Assembly (NCBI RefSeq): GCF_021245725.1
Contig: NZ_JAJGSX010000039.1
Location: 1-64,000 of the forward strand
Length of the DNA stretch: 64,000 nt
DNA from: Pseudonocardia sp. TRM90224
GTDB taxonomy: Bacteria > Actinomycetota > Actinomycetes > Mycobacteriales > Pseudonocardiaceae
Direction: 5' to 3'
Shown: one piece after another, positions 24,497-33,044 of the stretch
Layout: the number at the start of each line of letters is the position of its first letter
Position numbering within the stretch: position 1 is the stretch's first letter
Position numbers and translations under genes: made by a program
Notes under the pieces: model-generated
The model's input: the letters and a program-made list of their open reading frames with translations, nothing else
What the model was told of the DNA's origin: nothing
Databases searched by the model: none

Positions 24497-25547
24497 ATGG
24501 ACGACACCAAGTTGACGGATTTCCTGAACAGGTTCGTCGGTGATCTCGGGGCGACGATGGCTGCCGGGAACGTGGTGGTGGGTGAGCGGCTCGGGCTGTA
24601 CCGCGCGCTCGCGACCGAGCCCATGCTGCCGGCCGACCTGGCCACGCGGACGGGCACCGCGGCCCGGTACGTCGACGAATGGCTGCGCGGCCAAGCGGCA
24701 GGCGGCTACGTCGAGTACGACCGGGACACCGGCCACTACTCGCTGAGCCCCGAGCAGGCCTTCGCGCTCACCGACCCGGACGGGGTCGTCTTCGCCCCTG
24801 GCGCCTTCCAGCTCGCCCTCGGCACCCTGCGTGCGGAGGAGCGGATCACCGAGGCGTTCCGCGACGGGCGAAGGTGTCGGCTGGCACGAACACGACAACG
24901 AGGTGTTCGTCGGCTGCGAGCGCTTCTTCCGGCCCGGGTACAACGCGAATCTCGTCGACGGATGGATCCCGGCGCTGGACGGGGTGGAGGAGAAGCTGCT
25001 CGCGGGAGCGGCGGTGGCTGATGTCGGTTGTGGGCACGGCGCCTCGACCGTCCTCATGGCGCAGGCGTTCCCGAACTCCCTGTTCACGGGAGTCGACTAC
25101 CACCGCGCGTCGGTCCAGGAAGCGCGCAAGCGTGCGGCCGAGGCCGGTGTGCACAACCGGGTCACGTTCGAGCAGGCCGCGGCGCACGACTTCGACGGCG
25201 GCCCGTACGACCTCGTCGCGACGTTCGACTCCTTGCACGACATGGGCAACCCCCAGGCGGCCGCCGCCCGGATCGCGACGGTGCTCGCGCCGGGTGGCAC
25301 GTGGATGATCGTCGAACCGTCCGCGGGGGACGCGGTCGCCGACAACCTGAACCCCGTCGGCCGCGTCTACTACTCCTTCTCGTCCTTCCTCTGCGTGCCG
25401 AACGCCTTGTCGCAGGAAGGCGACTACGCGTTGGGGGCACAGGCCGGTGAACAGGCGATCCGCTCGATCACCGAGGCGGCGGGTTTCGGCCGGTTCGAGC
25501 GGGTGGCGGAAACGCCGTTCAACAAGGTCTACGAAGTCAGGTTCTGA
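24497..25547 (+). pseudogene. Winged-helix/SAM methyltransferase gene, one frameshift near 24867
   Basis: Frame one (24497 to about 24867) gives LNRFVGDLGATMAAGNVVVG and LATRTGTAARYVDEWLRG, a winged-helix dimerisation domain. After a one-base insertion the second frame continues TGEGVGWHEHDNEVFVGCER, VADVGCGHGASTVLMAQAFP (motif I), FTGVDYH (motif II) and FNKVYEVRF at the end. Joined, it is about 350 residues, as expected for the rRNA/small-molecule methyltransferase family common in actinobacteria. All motifs are intact apart from the shift. Confidence 0.8.
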
Positions 25548-25557
25548 CCCGGCCTTC

Positions 25558-25597
25558 CTCCCGGGCCGCTGTCGGCAAATCGACGGCAGCCCGGGAG
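25558..25597. terminator. GC-rich hairpin after methyltransferase gene
   Basis: CTCCCGGGC (25558-25566) and GCCCGGGAG (25589-25597) pair, with further inner pairing GCTGTCG/CGACGGC. It starts 10 bp after the methyltransferase stop codon, so a terminator separating it from the FHA gene is likely. Confidence 0.65.
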
Positions 25598-25718
25598 TTG
25601 CCGATTCCCGAAGTCGAGGGAGTTCCCTCTATGGCGACGGCTCGCGCCCGGATGTGCTTGCTGTGGTTCGGGTCGAACGGTGCCCGACCGCTGAGCTGCC
25701 CAGTGGAGAGGGGTCGAA

Positions 25719-26348
25719 ATGGACAGCTACGTAGAAGTGTGGTCGGCGGCCGGCGTCGAACGCGCCGTGCTCGCCGGTGAGCGTCTGACACTGGGGCGTT
25801 CCCGGCGCAACGACATCACCATCGACGATGCGCAGGCTTCCCGGCTGCACGCGGTGATCGAGCTGCTGGGCGGGGCGTGGTGCGTCCGGGACGTCAGCTC
25901 TCGCAACGGCACCTACGTCAACGGCGGCAGGATCGTCCAGCAGACGTCGTTGCGCAGCGGCGACGAGATCCGGATCGGGCGCACGCGCCTCGTGCTGCGG
26001 GCAACGGAGGCGGACACGGACGTCGAGGCGACGGCCGCCCAGAAGCCGCCGCCGCGGCTCACGCACCGGGAACGGGACACCCTCATCGCGCTCTACCTCC
26101 CGGTCTTCTCGACCGACACGTTCACGGAGGCAGCTACTCCCCGGGAGATCGCGCAATCGCTCTGGATCACTGAGGCGGCCGTGCGCCACCACCTCGCGAA
26201 CCTCTACGACAAGTTCGGCATCGACGGAACCGGTGAGAAGCGGCGGACCCAGCTCGCGAACGAGGCGCTCCGCCGCGGGGCCATCACCCTCGCCGACGTC
26301 CGCGCTGCGCACGAGGCCCGCGAACAGCGGGCCGCCGGGTACGACTGA
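25719..26348 (+). CDS. FHA domain protein with C-terminal HTH
   Basis: A 209-residue regulator. Residues about 5-95 are a forkhead-associated domain: LTLGRSRRNDITIDDAQASR and VRDVSSRNGTYVNG contain the Arg, Ser and Asn that bind phosphothreonine. Residues about 110-180 (LTHRERDTLIALYLPV, then EIAQSLWITEAAVRHHLANL) are a helix-turn-helix similar to the LuxR/GerE style. So it may turn Ser/Thr-kinase signals into transcription. A second gene starting with nearly the same residues opens at 63920. The PknB-like gene lies 17 kb away. Confidence 0.87.
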   Translation: MDSYVEVWSAAGVERAVLAGERLTLGRSRRNDITIDDAQASRLHAVIELLGGAWCVRDVSSRNGTYVNGGRIVQQTSLRSGDEIRIGRTRLVLRATEADTDVEATAAQKPPPRLTHRERDTLIALYLPVFSTDTFTEAATPREIAQSLWITEAAVRHHLANLYDKFGIDGTGEKRRTQLANEALRRGAITLADVRAAHEAREQRAAGYD

Positions 26349-26529
26349 GCAGATCCCGGGGCGGATTCCGGCGGTCTGCGAAATACCTGGCAAACCGTGC
26401 AGGGAACCTTGCGGCGACGACATGGTGCGCTCCCGTCGGGTGGCGAATCCTCATTCGTCAGTCGCCGTTGTGGCTCGGCTCGATGAGCTCCGAAATGTCT
26501 TCCGCAGCGGCCCGGGAATGGAGTGACCC

Positions 26530-27081
26530 ATGGTCTTCCGATCGACACCGCTGCGCATCCGCCCCTTTCGTCGTGACGAGCCGGAGACGTTGGACGCGGT
26601 TTTCGACGGGCTGTCGGCGCGCGCCAGGTTCATGCGCTTCCACGGCCCTGCGCCGCGGCTGACCGAGAGCGTGCGCCGTGCGCTGATGGATGTCGACGGG
26701 AGCCACCACATCGCGCTGGTCGCGGAGACGGCCGGCGGGGACGGCACCGCGCGCCCGATCGGCATCGTCAGGTGCGTCCGTACCCGCGTGGGCGGCACCA
26801 CCGCCGACGTCGCCATCATGGTCGCCGACGCGTGGCAGCGGCGCGGTGTCGGACGATCGTTGGTCGCGGCACTGGCCGAGCGGGCGGCCGAGGAAGGGAT
26901 CACCCGTTTGCAGGCGCGTGCCCTGCCGACCAATTACGGCGCTGTCGCGCTGTTCCGGGCGGCGTTCCCCAGCGGGTTCACCATCCCCGACGACGACGCG
27001 ATCGTCATGATCGCCCTGATGGCGGGCGCGGGGGCGTTGGAGGTCACTCTCGACGACGTGCTCGCCGATCTCGCGAAGTGA
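26530..27081 (+). CDS. GNAT-family N-acetyltransferase
   Basis: A 183-residue acetyltransferase. RPFRRDEPETLDAVFDGLSA starts the fold, and VADAWQRRGVGRSLVAALAE is motif A with the acetyl-CoA-binding Q/RxxGxG loop. LQARALPTNYGAVALFRAAF is motif B. ATG 26530 has GGAG upstream. It is 15 bp from the flavoenzyme gene on the same strand, so the two may be co-transcribed. Substrate unknown. Confidence 0.87.
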   Translation: MVFRSTPLRIRPFRRDEPETLDAVFDGLSARARFMRFHGPAPRLTESVRRALMDVDGSHHIALVAETAGGDGTARPIGIVRCVRTRVGGTTADVAIMVADAWQRRGVGRSLVAALAERAAEEGITRLQARALPTNYGAVALFRAAFPSGFTIPDDDAIVMIALMAGAGALEVTLDDVLADLAK

Positions 27082-27096
27082 TCGGATGATGCTCCG

Positions 27097-28608
27097 ATGA
27101 GCCGCGAGTTCTCGACCGAATTCTTCAGCGCCCTGGAATCGTCGATCGGTCCCGACGGTGTCGACACGACGCCGGAGGCGTGCGCCCGCTATGGCAGCAA
27201 CCGGCTGCCGGGTGGCGACCGGCAGGTCGCGGGAGTGGTCATGCCGGCCACGACGGCGGACGTCGCCGCTGCGGTCCGGCTCGCCGGCGAGCACGGCATG
27301 ACCTTGTGGCCGACCAGCACCGGTCAGAACCTCGGGCTGGGCGAGTTCTCGCCGGTCCGGTCGGGGCAGGTGGTGCTCCACCTCGGCAAGCGGATGAACC
27401 GCGTGCTCGACGTCGACGAGCGGCTGGGGTTCGCGGTCGTCGAGCCCGGTGTGACCTTCTGGCAGCTGCGCGCGGAGCTGCGGGCCCGCGGCGACAAGCT
27501 CATGCTCAGCTCCACGTCCGGCCCGCCGGAGGGCAGCATCCTCGGCAACGCGCTCGACCGCGGTGCCGGGTACACGCCGTACTTCGACCATTTCGGGATG
27601 CTGTGCGGGCTCGAGGTGGTGCTCGCCGACGGCTCGGTGCTGCACACCGGCGACGGGCTCCTGCCGGGCGCGGCCACCCGCTTCGTCAACAAGTCCGGTT
27701 TCGGGCCGCTCCTCGACGGCATGTTCTCGCAGTCCAACTTCGGGATCGCGACCCAGGCGGCGATCTGGCTGATGCCCCGGCCGCCTGCGGTGGTCGGGTT
27801 CGCGTTCACCTTCCCGGAGGACGACGACCTCGCCGAGATCATCGAGCTGGTCCGGCCGCTCAAGCTGTCCAACGCCGTGCCGACCTTGATCAAGGTGACG
27901 TCGGACGTCTACGCGTTCGGCACGCGGTGCACCTATCCGTTCGAGCGGACGGGAGGGGCGATCCCGTTGCCCGACACCGTCCGGCGGGAGCTTCGTGAAC
28001 AGCACGGGACGGGTGCGTGGACGGTCACCGGCGCGCTCTACGGCCCGAGCGCTGAGGCCGTCGCACCCGCGATCGAGCGGATCCGGGCGGTCTTCGAGGG
28101 CTCGGGTCGGGCCACCTACCATCCGCACGACCGGATGCTCGACGATCCGCTGCTCCGCATTCACCTCGACACCTTCAGCGGCGAACCGACCGACAGCGAG
28201 CTGGGCCTGCTGAACTGGCGCCCCGGCGGTGGCGCCACCTGGTTCCTCCCGGCCACCCCGATGATCGGGGAGGTGGCGCAGCGCCAGCAGGAGCTCTCCC
28301 GGCGAATCCTCACCGAGCACGGATTCGAGTACGTCGTCGAGTTCGTCTGCGGGCCGCGCGCCGCGCGGGCGCTGCACATCATCCCGTTCGACCGCTCCGA
28401 CCCGGCCGAGGTCGCGCGCATGAATGCGGCGTACGACGCGCTCGTGGCGGCCCACGACGCCGCCGGCTTCCCGATCGGGCGCACGCCCGTCGATCGGCAG
28501 GAGTGGGCGATGCAGCGGCTCCCGCAGTTCCAGGACGTCACGTCGAGGATCAAGGGCGCGCTGGACCCGCACGGGATCATCGCGCCGGGGAAGTACGGAA
28601 TCCGGTGA
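27097..28608 (+). CDS. VAO/PCMH-family FAD oxidase (4-cresol dehydrogenase-like)
   Basis: A 503-residue flavoenzyme. The FAD-binding PCMH domain is plain: VVMPATTADVAAAVRLAGEH, LWPTSTGQNLGLGEFSP and ILGNALDRGAGYTPYFDHFG. The C-terminal substrate domain ends PHGIIAPGKYGIR, typical of vanillyl-alcohol oxidase and p-cresol dehydrogenase relatives. It probably oxidises a para-substituted phenol using FAD; covalent attachment to a Tyr or His cannot be decided from sequence. Located between a GNAT gene and a convergent LAL regulator (17-bp gap). Confidence 0.85.
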   Translation: MSREFSTEFFSALESSIGPDGVDTTPEACARYGSNRLPGGDRQVAGVVMPATTADVAAAVRLAGEHGMTLWPTSTGQNLGLGEFSPVRSGQVVLHLGKRMNRVLDVDERLGFAVVEPGVTFWQLRAELRARGDKLMLSSTSGPPEGSILGNALDRGAGYTPYFDHFGMLCGLEVVLADGSVLHTGDGLLPGAATRFVNKSGFGPLLDGMFSQSNFGIATQAAIWLMPRPPAVVGFAFTFPEDDDLAEIIELVRPLKLSNAVPTLIKVTSDVYAFGTRCTYPFERTGGAIPLPDTVRRELREQHGTGAWTVTGALYGPSAEAVAPAIERIRAVFEGSGRATYHPHDRMLDDPLLRIHLDTFSGEPTDSELGLLNWRPGGGATWFLPATPMIGEVAQRQQELSRRILTEHGFEYVVEFVCGPRAARALHIIPFDRSDPAEVARMNAAYDALVAAHDAAGFPIGRTPVDRQEWAMQRLPQFQDVTSRIKGALDPHGIIAPGKYGIR

Positions 28609-28625
28609 CGCGAACTCGGGCCGGC

Positions 28626-31469
28626 TCACGCCCGGCGTTGCGCCCTCTTCGCGACGTAGGCGACCAGCTCGGTCCGGGAACGCACGTCGAGCTTCCGGTA
28701 AATGGTGGAGAGGTGGCGCTCCACCGACTTCCGTGAGAGGAAGAGCGCCGCCGCCACTTCGGGGTTGCTGTGTCCCTTCACGACGGAGAGGGCGACCTGC
28801 AGCTCCTGCGCGGTGAGGTCGTCGAGGCCCGGGGCGGCGGTGGACGTCTCGGCGGCGGGCGCGCCGGCGAGGGTGAGCGCGGAGCGCGTCTGGTCGATCC
28901 ACGACGTGGCACGCAGGCGTTCGAAGGTGGCCAGCGCCTCCGTGAGCAGGCCGCGCGCCCGGGTGGGCTGGCGACGGCGCCGCCGCAGCAGGTGGTTGGC
29001 CCAGGCGAGCCGGGTGCGCGCCTCCTCGAACGGGATCTCGACGCGGTCGAGGCGCCGGAGCGCCCGAGCGAAGTGGTGATCGGCGGTGTCGCCGGTGGCG
29101 AGGATGCCGTGGCAGCGGGCAGCGACGGCGGCCGGCCACGCCAGCCCGGTGCCGGCGGCTCGACGATCGAGGTCGGCGAGCCGGCGCAGCGCGTCGTCGC
29201 GGCGGTTCGTGTGGATGAGCGCCTCGATGTGGTCGCCGTGCCACGGCACGGTCAGCGGACTCTCCAGACTGACCTCGGCGACCGCGACGGCGACCTTGTC
29301 GAGCCACGTGGCTGCGCCGCGGTGGTCGAGCCTGCCGAGCGCGTAGCGACCCCTGGCCGCGTCGGCGTAGACGGGGATGCAGTCGACCCCTCCGGTCAGA
29401 CCGAGCTCGGCGGCGGACGCTGCAGTCGACATGGCGGTGTGGTCACCGCGGTTGGCGAGGATCCAGGCGTACTTGACCATGGCGAACGATTCCGCGCCGA
29501 GCTGCCCGAGCTCACGGCCGAGCCGGATCGATTCGGCGGCGTCGGCGGCGGCGAGCGTCCACGAGCCGGTCCAGTCGCCGAGCTCGCTGCGGTGGGCCAA
29601 GGCGTTGGGCAACGCTGCCGGCACCGACGAGTCGCGTGCGGTGTCGATGATCTGGTCGATGAGGACGCCGGACTGCTCGAACCGCTCCGCCCAGGTGAGC
29701 GACTGCGCCGCGTGGCAGAGCGCCGGCAACCAGGCGAGGTCGTGGTGCGGGGAGAGGTCGATGCGCCCGCGGTCGAACAGCTCCACGCCGGCGGCGACGT
29801 CGCCGTTGAGGATCATGACGTGCGGGACGATGGGCCACGGCAACCGGTGCCGGCGCATGTCCGCGACGCTCAGCTGCTTCTGCGCGCGGGCGCCGACCTG
29901 GGCGGCGTCGCGCGGGCGGGCGCCCATGACCTCGAGCAGCGCCCATTCGAGCAGGAGGGTCGCCGCCCGCACCGGGTCGGAACCCTCGACGTCCGGCGCG
30001 GTATCGGCGAAGACGGCCCGGGCCTCGTCGAGGCGGCCCGACCACATCGCCGCGTGCGCGTACGCGGCACGGGCATCGGCCCGCAGCCCCGCGTCGTCGC
30101 TCGCCGCGTAGGCCTCGCCCGCCCACGCCTCGGTGAGGTCGAGCCGGCCGGCGAGGCCGGCGGCGGCGCTGGCATCGAGCAGCCGTCGGGTGCGGTGCTC
30201 GGTGGCCGGGGACAGCTCGGCCGCCCGTCGCAGCGTGCGGGCCGCGGTGAGGTGCCCGCCTGCGCGCTGCGCTCGGCCCGCCGCGTGCTCCAGCCCCGCG
30301 GCGATGGCCTCGTCGGGGGCGTCGGCCGCGGCGGCGCGGTAGAGGATTCCCAGCCGCGGATCGGCGGTGGCCGCCAACGCCGCGTAGGCGGCCGCTTTGA
30401 CCGGCGGCGATGCGGCATCGACGATGGCGGCCCGCAGCAGCGGGTGGGTGAACTCGACCCGACCTTCGACGAGGTCGACGATGCCGGCGGCCTCGGCGTG
30501 GTCGAGCAGCCCGGGATCGGCACCGGCCGCGCGGATCGCACGTCCGACCGTGGTGAGGTCCGAGTCGACGCAGACGGCCGCCACCAGCAGCGCCTGTCGC
30601 GTGGCCGGGTCGAGGCGCGTGATCCGGCTGCTGATCAGCCGGAGCAGGGCGCGCGCGCCCGCGTCCGGCGGCGGCAGCTGCGACTGCCCACGCAGCTGGG
30701 CCGCGGAGAGCGCGGCGACCAGCTCACGCGCGGCGAGCGGGTTCCCGTCGGAGGCAGCGGCGAGCTCCGCCGCAACCCGGGGAGCGATACCGACATCGGC
30801 GGCGAACGTGGTCAGCAGCACCCGGCTCTCGGCCGTCGAGAGCCGCTCCAGCTCCAGCTCCGGCAGCGGTGCCAGCGCCGCCGCGGCGTCCTCGTGCGTC
30901 CTGACCGTCATCAGCAGGAGCACGGGCTGATCGGCCAGCCGCCGCCCCACGAAGAGCAGCGTGTCGCGGGAGGTCGGGTCGAGCCAGTGCGCGTCGTCGA
31001 CGACCAGCAGCAGCGGCGTGTCCTCGGCGACGAAGGTGATCAGGCTGTGCACCGCGGTGCAGATCGCGTACGAGCTGGTGACCGGTGGCTGACCGACCTG
31101 CCCGGCCACGGCACGAAGCACCGCGGCCTGCTGGCGGGGAAGTTGCTCGACGGCGTGCGGGAACACCCTGATCAGCTCGCCCAGACCGGAGCACGCCAGC
31201 TCGACCTCGGACTCCACACCGCGCAGCGTGACCACCGTGTAGCCGTTCGATCGTTGCGCCACGTCGCTGACCAGCGCCGACTTCCCGATCCCCGGCTCGC
31301 CGCGCACGACCAGCGCGCCACCGGAGCCCGCCTGTGCCTGGCGGAGCAGCTCCCCGATGTGCGCCCGCTCCACCGCCCGTCCCACGATCCCGCCGCCGCG
31401 GCGCAGCGTCCCGACGGCGTGCAGTTCGCGCCGTCGTTTCGCTTGGGGATCGCCGTTGCGGGCCGTCAC
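28626..31469 (-). CDS. LAL-type LuxR regulator with AAA/ATPase domain
   Basis: A large ATP-binding regulator of about 947 residues. Near the N-terminus VRGEPGIGKSALV is the Walker A (about 57-64), followed by LLLVVDDAHWLDPTS (Walker B). The middle is a long TPR-like helical array. The C-terminus carries a LuxR helix-turn-helix, LTAQELQVALSVVKGHSNPE followed by VERHLSTIYRKLDV. LAL proteins activate secondary-metabolism or sugar genes. Start uncertain: GTG 31469 is chosen; GTG 31385 would cut into the IVGRAVERAHI region that opens the domain. Upstream codons read into a flavoprotein remnant in the same frame. Confidence 0.8.
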   Translation of the reverse strand: MTARNGDPQAKRRRELHAVGTLRRGGGIVGRAVERAHIGELLRQAQAGSGGALVVRGEPGIGKSALVSDVAQRSNGYTVVTLRGVESEVELACSGLGELIRVFPHAVEQLPRQQAAVLRAVAGQVGQPPVTSSYAICTAVHSLITFVAEDTPLLLVVDDAHWLDPTSRDTLLFVGRRLADQPVLLLMTVRTHEDAAAALAPLPELELERLSTAESRVLLTTFAADVGIAPRVAAELAAASDGNPLAARELVAALSAAQLRGQSQLPPPDAGARALLRLISSRITRLDPATRQALLVAAVCVDSDLTTVGRAIRAAGADPGLLDHAEAAGIVDLVEGRVEFTHPLLRAAIVDAASPPVKAAAYAALAATADPRLGILYRAAAADAPDEAIAAGLEHAAGRAQRAGGHLTAARTLRRAAELSPATEHRTRRLLDASAAAGLAGRLDLTEAWAGEAYAASDDAGLRADARAAYAHAAMWSGRLDEARAVFADTAPDVEGSDPVRAATLLLEWALLEVMGARPRDAAQVGARAQKQLSVADMRRHRLPWPIVPHVMILNGDVAAGVELFDRGRIDLSPHHDLAWLPALCHAAQSLTWAERFEQSGVLIDQIIDTARDSSVPAALPNALAHRSELGDWTGSWTLAAADAAESIRLGRELGQLGAESFAMVKYAWILANRGDHTAMSTAASAAELGLTGGVDCIPVYADAARGRYALGRLDHRGAATWLDKVAVAVAEVSLESPLTVPWHGDHIEALIHTNRRDDALRRLADLDRRAAGTGLAWPAAVAARCHGILATGDTADHHFARALRRLDRVEIPFEEARTRLAWANHLLRRRRRQPTRARGLLTEALATFERLRATSWIDQTRSALTLAGAPAAETSTAAPGLDDLTAQELQVALSVVKGHSNPEVAAALFLSRKSVERHLSTIYRKLDVRSRTELVAYVAKRAQRRA

Positions 31470-31542
31470 GGTGGTCGCCGCGGAGCCGGCGAAGCCACCT
31501 CCGACGACGGCGACGTCCCACCGCGGCCCGCTCCGGCATCCA
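31470..31542 (-). pseudogene. N-terminal FAD-binding remnant in frame with the LAL gene
   Basis: The frame of the LAL gene, read upstream of its chosen start, gives RWDVAVVGGGFAGSAATTV. This is a classic dinucleotide-binding start of FAD-dependent monooxygenases or geranylgeranyl reductases (GxGxxG with small residues). No start codon precedes it and the chimeric gene ends here. It looks like the first strand-loop-helix of a lost flavoenzyme, joined to the LAL gene. Short, so the evidence is limited to one motif. Confidence 0.45.
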
Positions 31543-32937
31543 TCAGATCGACTCCGGGCCTGCCGGTCGGATGTTCTGGTTGACGTGGAACGTGTTGTCG
31601 GGGTCGTAGCGGCGCTTGACCTGCGCGAGCCGGTCGTGGTTCGCCCCGTAGGCCGCGCGGACGCGGTCGGGGCCCTCGTCCATGAGGAAGTTGACGTAGG
31701 CGCCGCCCGCGGACATGGGGTGCAGCTGCTCCCAGTAGTCGCGGGTCCACTGCGTGATCGCGGCGTTGTTGGCGGGGTCGGGGTCGACGCCGACGATGAC
31801 GCCCGCCCAGCCGCCGTTGCGGTGGGGGAACGCGGTCGCACCGACGTCGACGCGGCTCGCGGCGCCGTCGAAGGGGTAGAGGTGCATCGTGGAGTGCCCG
31901 GTCGGGAGCAACTCGCCGAACCGGCAGTGGACGTCGATCGCCTCGTCGGTGATCTCGTCGAAGACGTCCGCGCGCCAGTACCACTGCAGGCCGGCGGGGT
32001 ACAGCGGGTCGAAGGCGCTCTGCAGGACGTTGAACGGCATCTCCTGCAGCCCGACGACCAGCGGGGAGCCGAAGGTGCGGATCGGCTCCAGCACCTGGTC
32101 GGCCTGCTCGTGCGCACCGGTGTAGCACCACACGATCGCGCAGGCCTTGCGTCCCCACAGCTCCTCCGGGAACGGCGGTGCGCCCGGGATGGTGATCAGG
32201 CCGATCCAGCCGCTCAGCTCCTCCGGCAACGACGGCAGGAGCTCGCGGTACCAGCGCATCACGGCGGCGGTGTCGGCGATGTCGTAGAGCACGGGCCCGC
32301 CGATGATCGTCCCGCTCTCGCCGATCGGGTGGCAGCGGAACGTGACGGAGGTGACGACGCCGAAGTTGCCGCCGCCGCCGCGCAGCGCCCAGAAGAGGTC
32401 GGGGTGAGAGCTCTCGCTCGCGGTCACGAAGCTGCCGTCGGCGAGCACGACGTCGGCGGAGACCAGGTTGTCGACGGTGAGGGCGGCCGGCGATCCCTGG
32501 TCGAGAGCGTGCAGCACCGCGGTCAGGTCGTCGCCGCGGAAGCGGGCGATGGCGGCCTTCCCGTGGCGCAGCACACCGGCGAGGTCGCCGTTTTCGACGC
32601 CGGCCACCGCGGCTTCGCGTTCGCGCATGAACGCGCTGACGTCGACCTCGCAAGTGGGGCTGTCCTGCCAGCACAGGTCCCTGCTGGCCACGACGAGCGC
32701 GGGGTCGTCGCGCAGGACCTGGCGCAGGAGGTGCAGCTCGCGGCGCAGGTTGGTGAGCGCCTGCGCGTCCGACGAGTCGGGCCAGAACAACGCGGCGATG
32801 CGTTGCCGGGACTGGGCAGCTCCTGCGTGCACGGCGAGGAAGCCCACGAGCGCGGCGGTGTGCGTGGAACGGGTGCTGACGGCGCCCGGTCCGCCGTCCG
32901 TCAACGACTGATCACCGAGCAGGACGACAACGATCAC
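31543..32937 (-). CDS. In-frame chimera: SARP/BTAD-type regulator N-terminus fused to BBE-type FAD oxidase C-terminus
   Basis: A 464-residue frame opening at GTG 32937 behind GGGAGGAGG. Residues 1-136 are an AfsR/SARP-like module: LVGFLAVHAGAAQSRQRIAALFW, SSDAQALTNLRRELHLLRQV, then a BTAD start. Without a stop the sequence turns at about 32480-32530 into the second half of a berberine-bridge-type FAD-linked oxidase: LTVDNLVSADVVLADG, WALRGGGGNFGVVTSV and the C-terminal VNFLMDEG ... YDPDNTFHVNQNI. The first 150 or so oxidase residues with the FAD-linking His loop are missing, as is the rest of the BTAD domain. Either a fused pseudogene or a new protein; oxidase activity is doubtful. Confidence 0.65.
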   Translation of the reverse strand: MIVVVLLGDQSLTDGGPGAVSTRSTHTAALVGFLAVHAGAAQSRQRIAALFWPDSSDAQALTNLRRELHLLRQVLRDDPALVVASRDLCWQDSPTCEVDVSAFMREREAAVAGVENGDLAGVLRHGKAAIARFRGDDLTAVLHALDQGSPAALTVDNLVSADVVLADGSFVTASESSHPDLFWALRGGGGNFGVVTSVTFRCHPIGESGTIIGGPVLYDIADTAAVMRWYRELLPSLPEELSGWIGLITIPGAPPFPEELWGRKACAIVWCYTGAHEQADQVLEPIRTFGSPLVVGLQEMPFNVLQSAFDPLYPAGLQWYWRADVFDEITDEAIDVHCRFGELLPTGHSTMHLYPFDGAASRVDVGATAFPHRNGGWAGVIVGVDPDPANNAAITQWTRDYWEQLHPMSAGGAYVNFLMDEGPDRVRAAYGANHDRLAQVKRRYDPDNTFHVNQNIRPAGPESI

Positions 32938-33044
32938 GTCGGCCTCCTCCCGATCGGCCGACCGGGCGTCCGACCAGCCATGCCTACGTAGATTGACGAA
33001 TACCGGGGGCGCCCCGCAGATACATCGTTTTCGTGCTCGGGCAA

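Noticed and set aside
26458..29307. Minus-strand frame of 949 codons
   Set aside because: It runs opposite the GNAT and VAO-oxidase genes, which have clear family motifs. Shadow frame.
28770..31583. Plus-strand frame of 937 codons
   Set aside because: It is antisense to the LAL regulator, rich in Gly/Arg/Val repeats without domains. Shadow frame.
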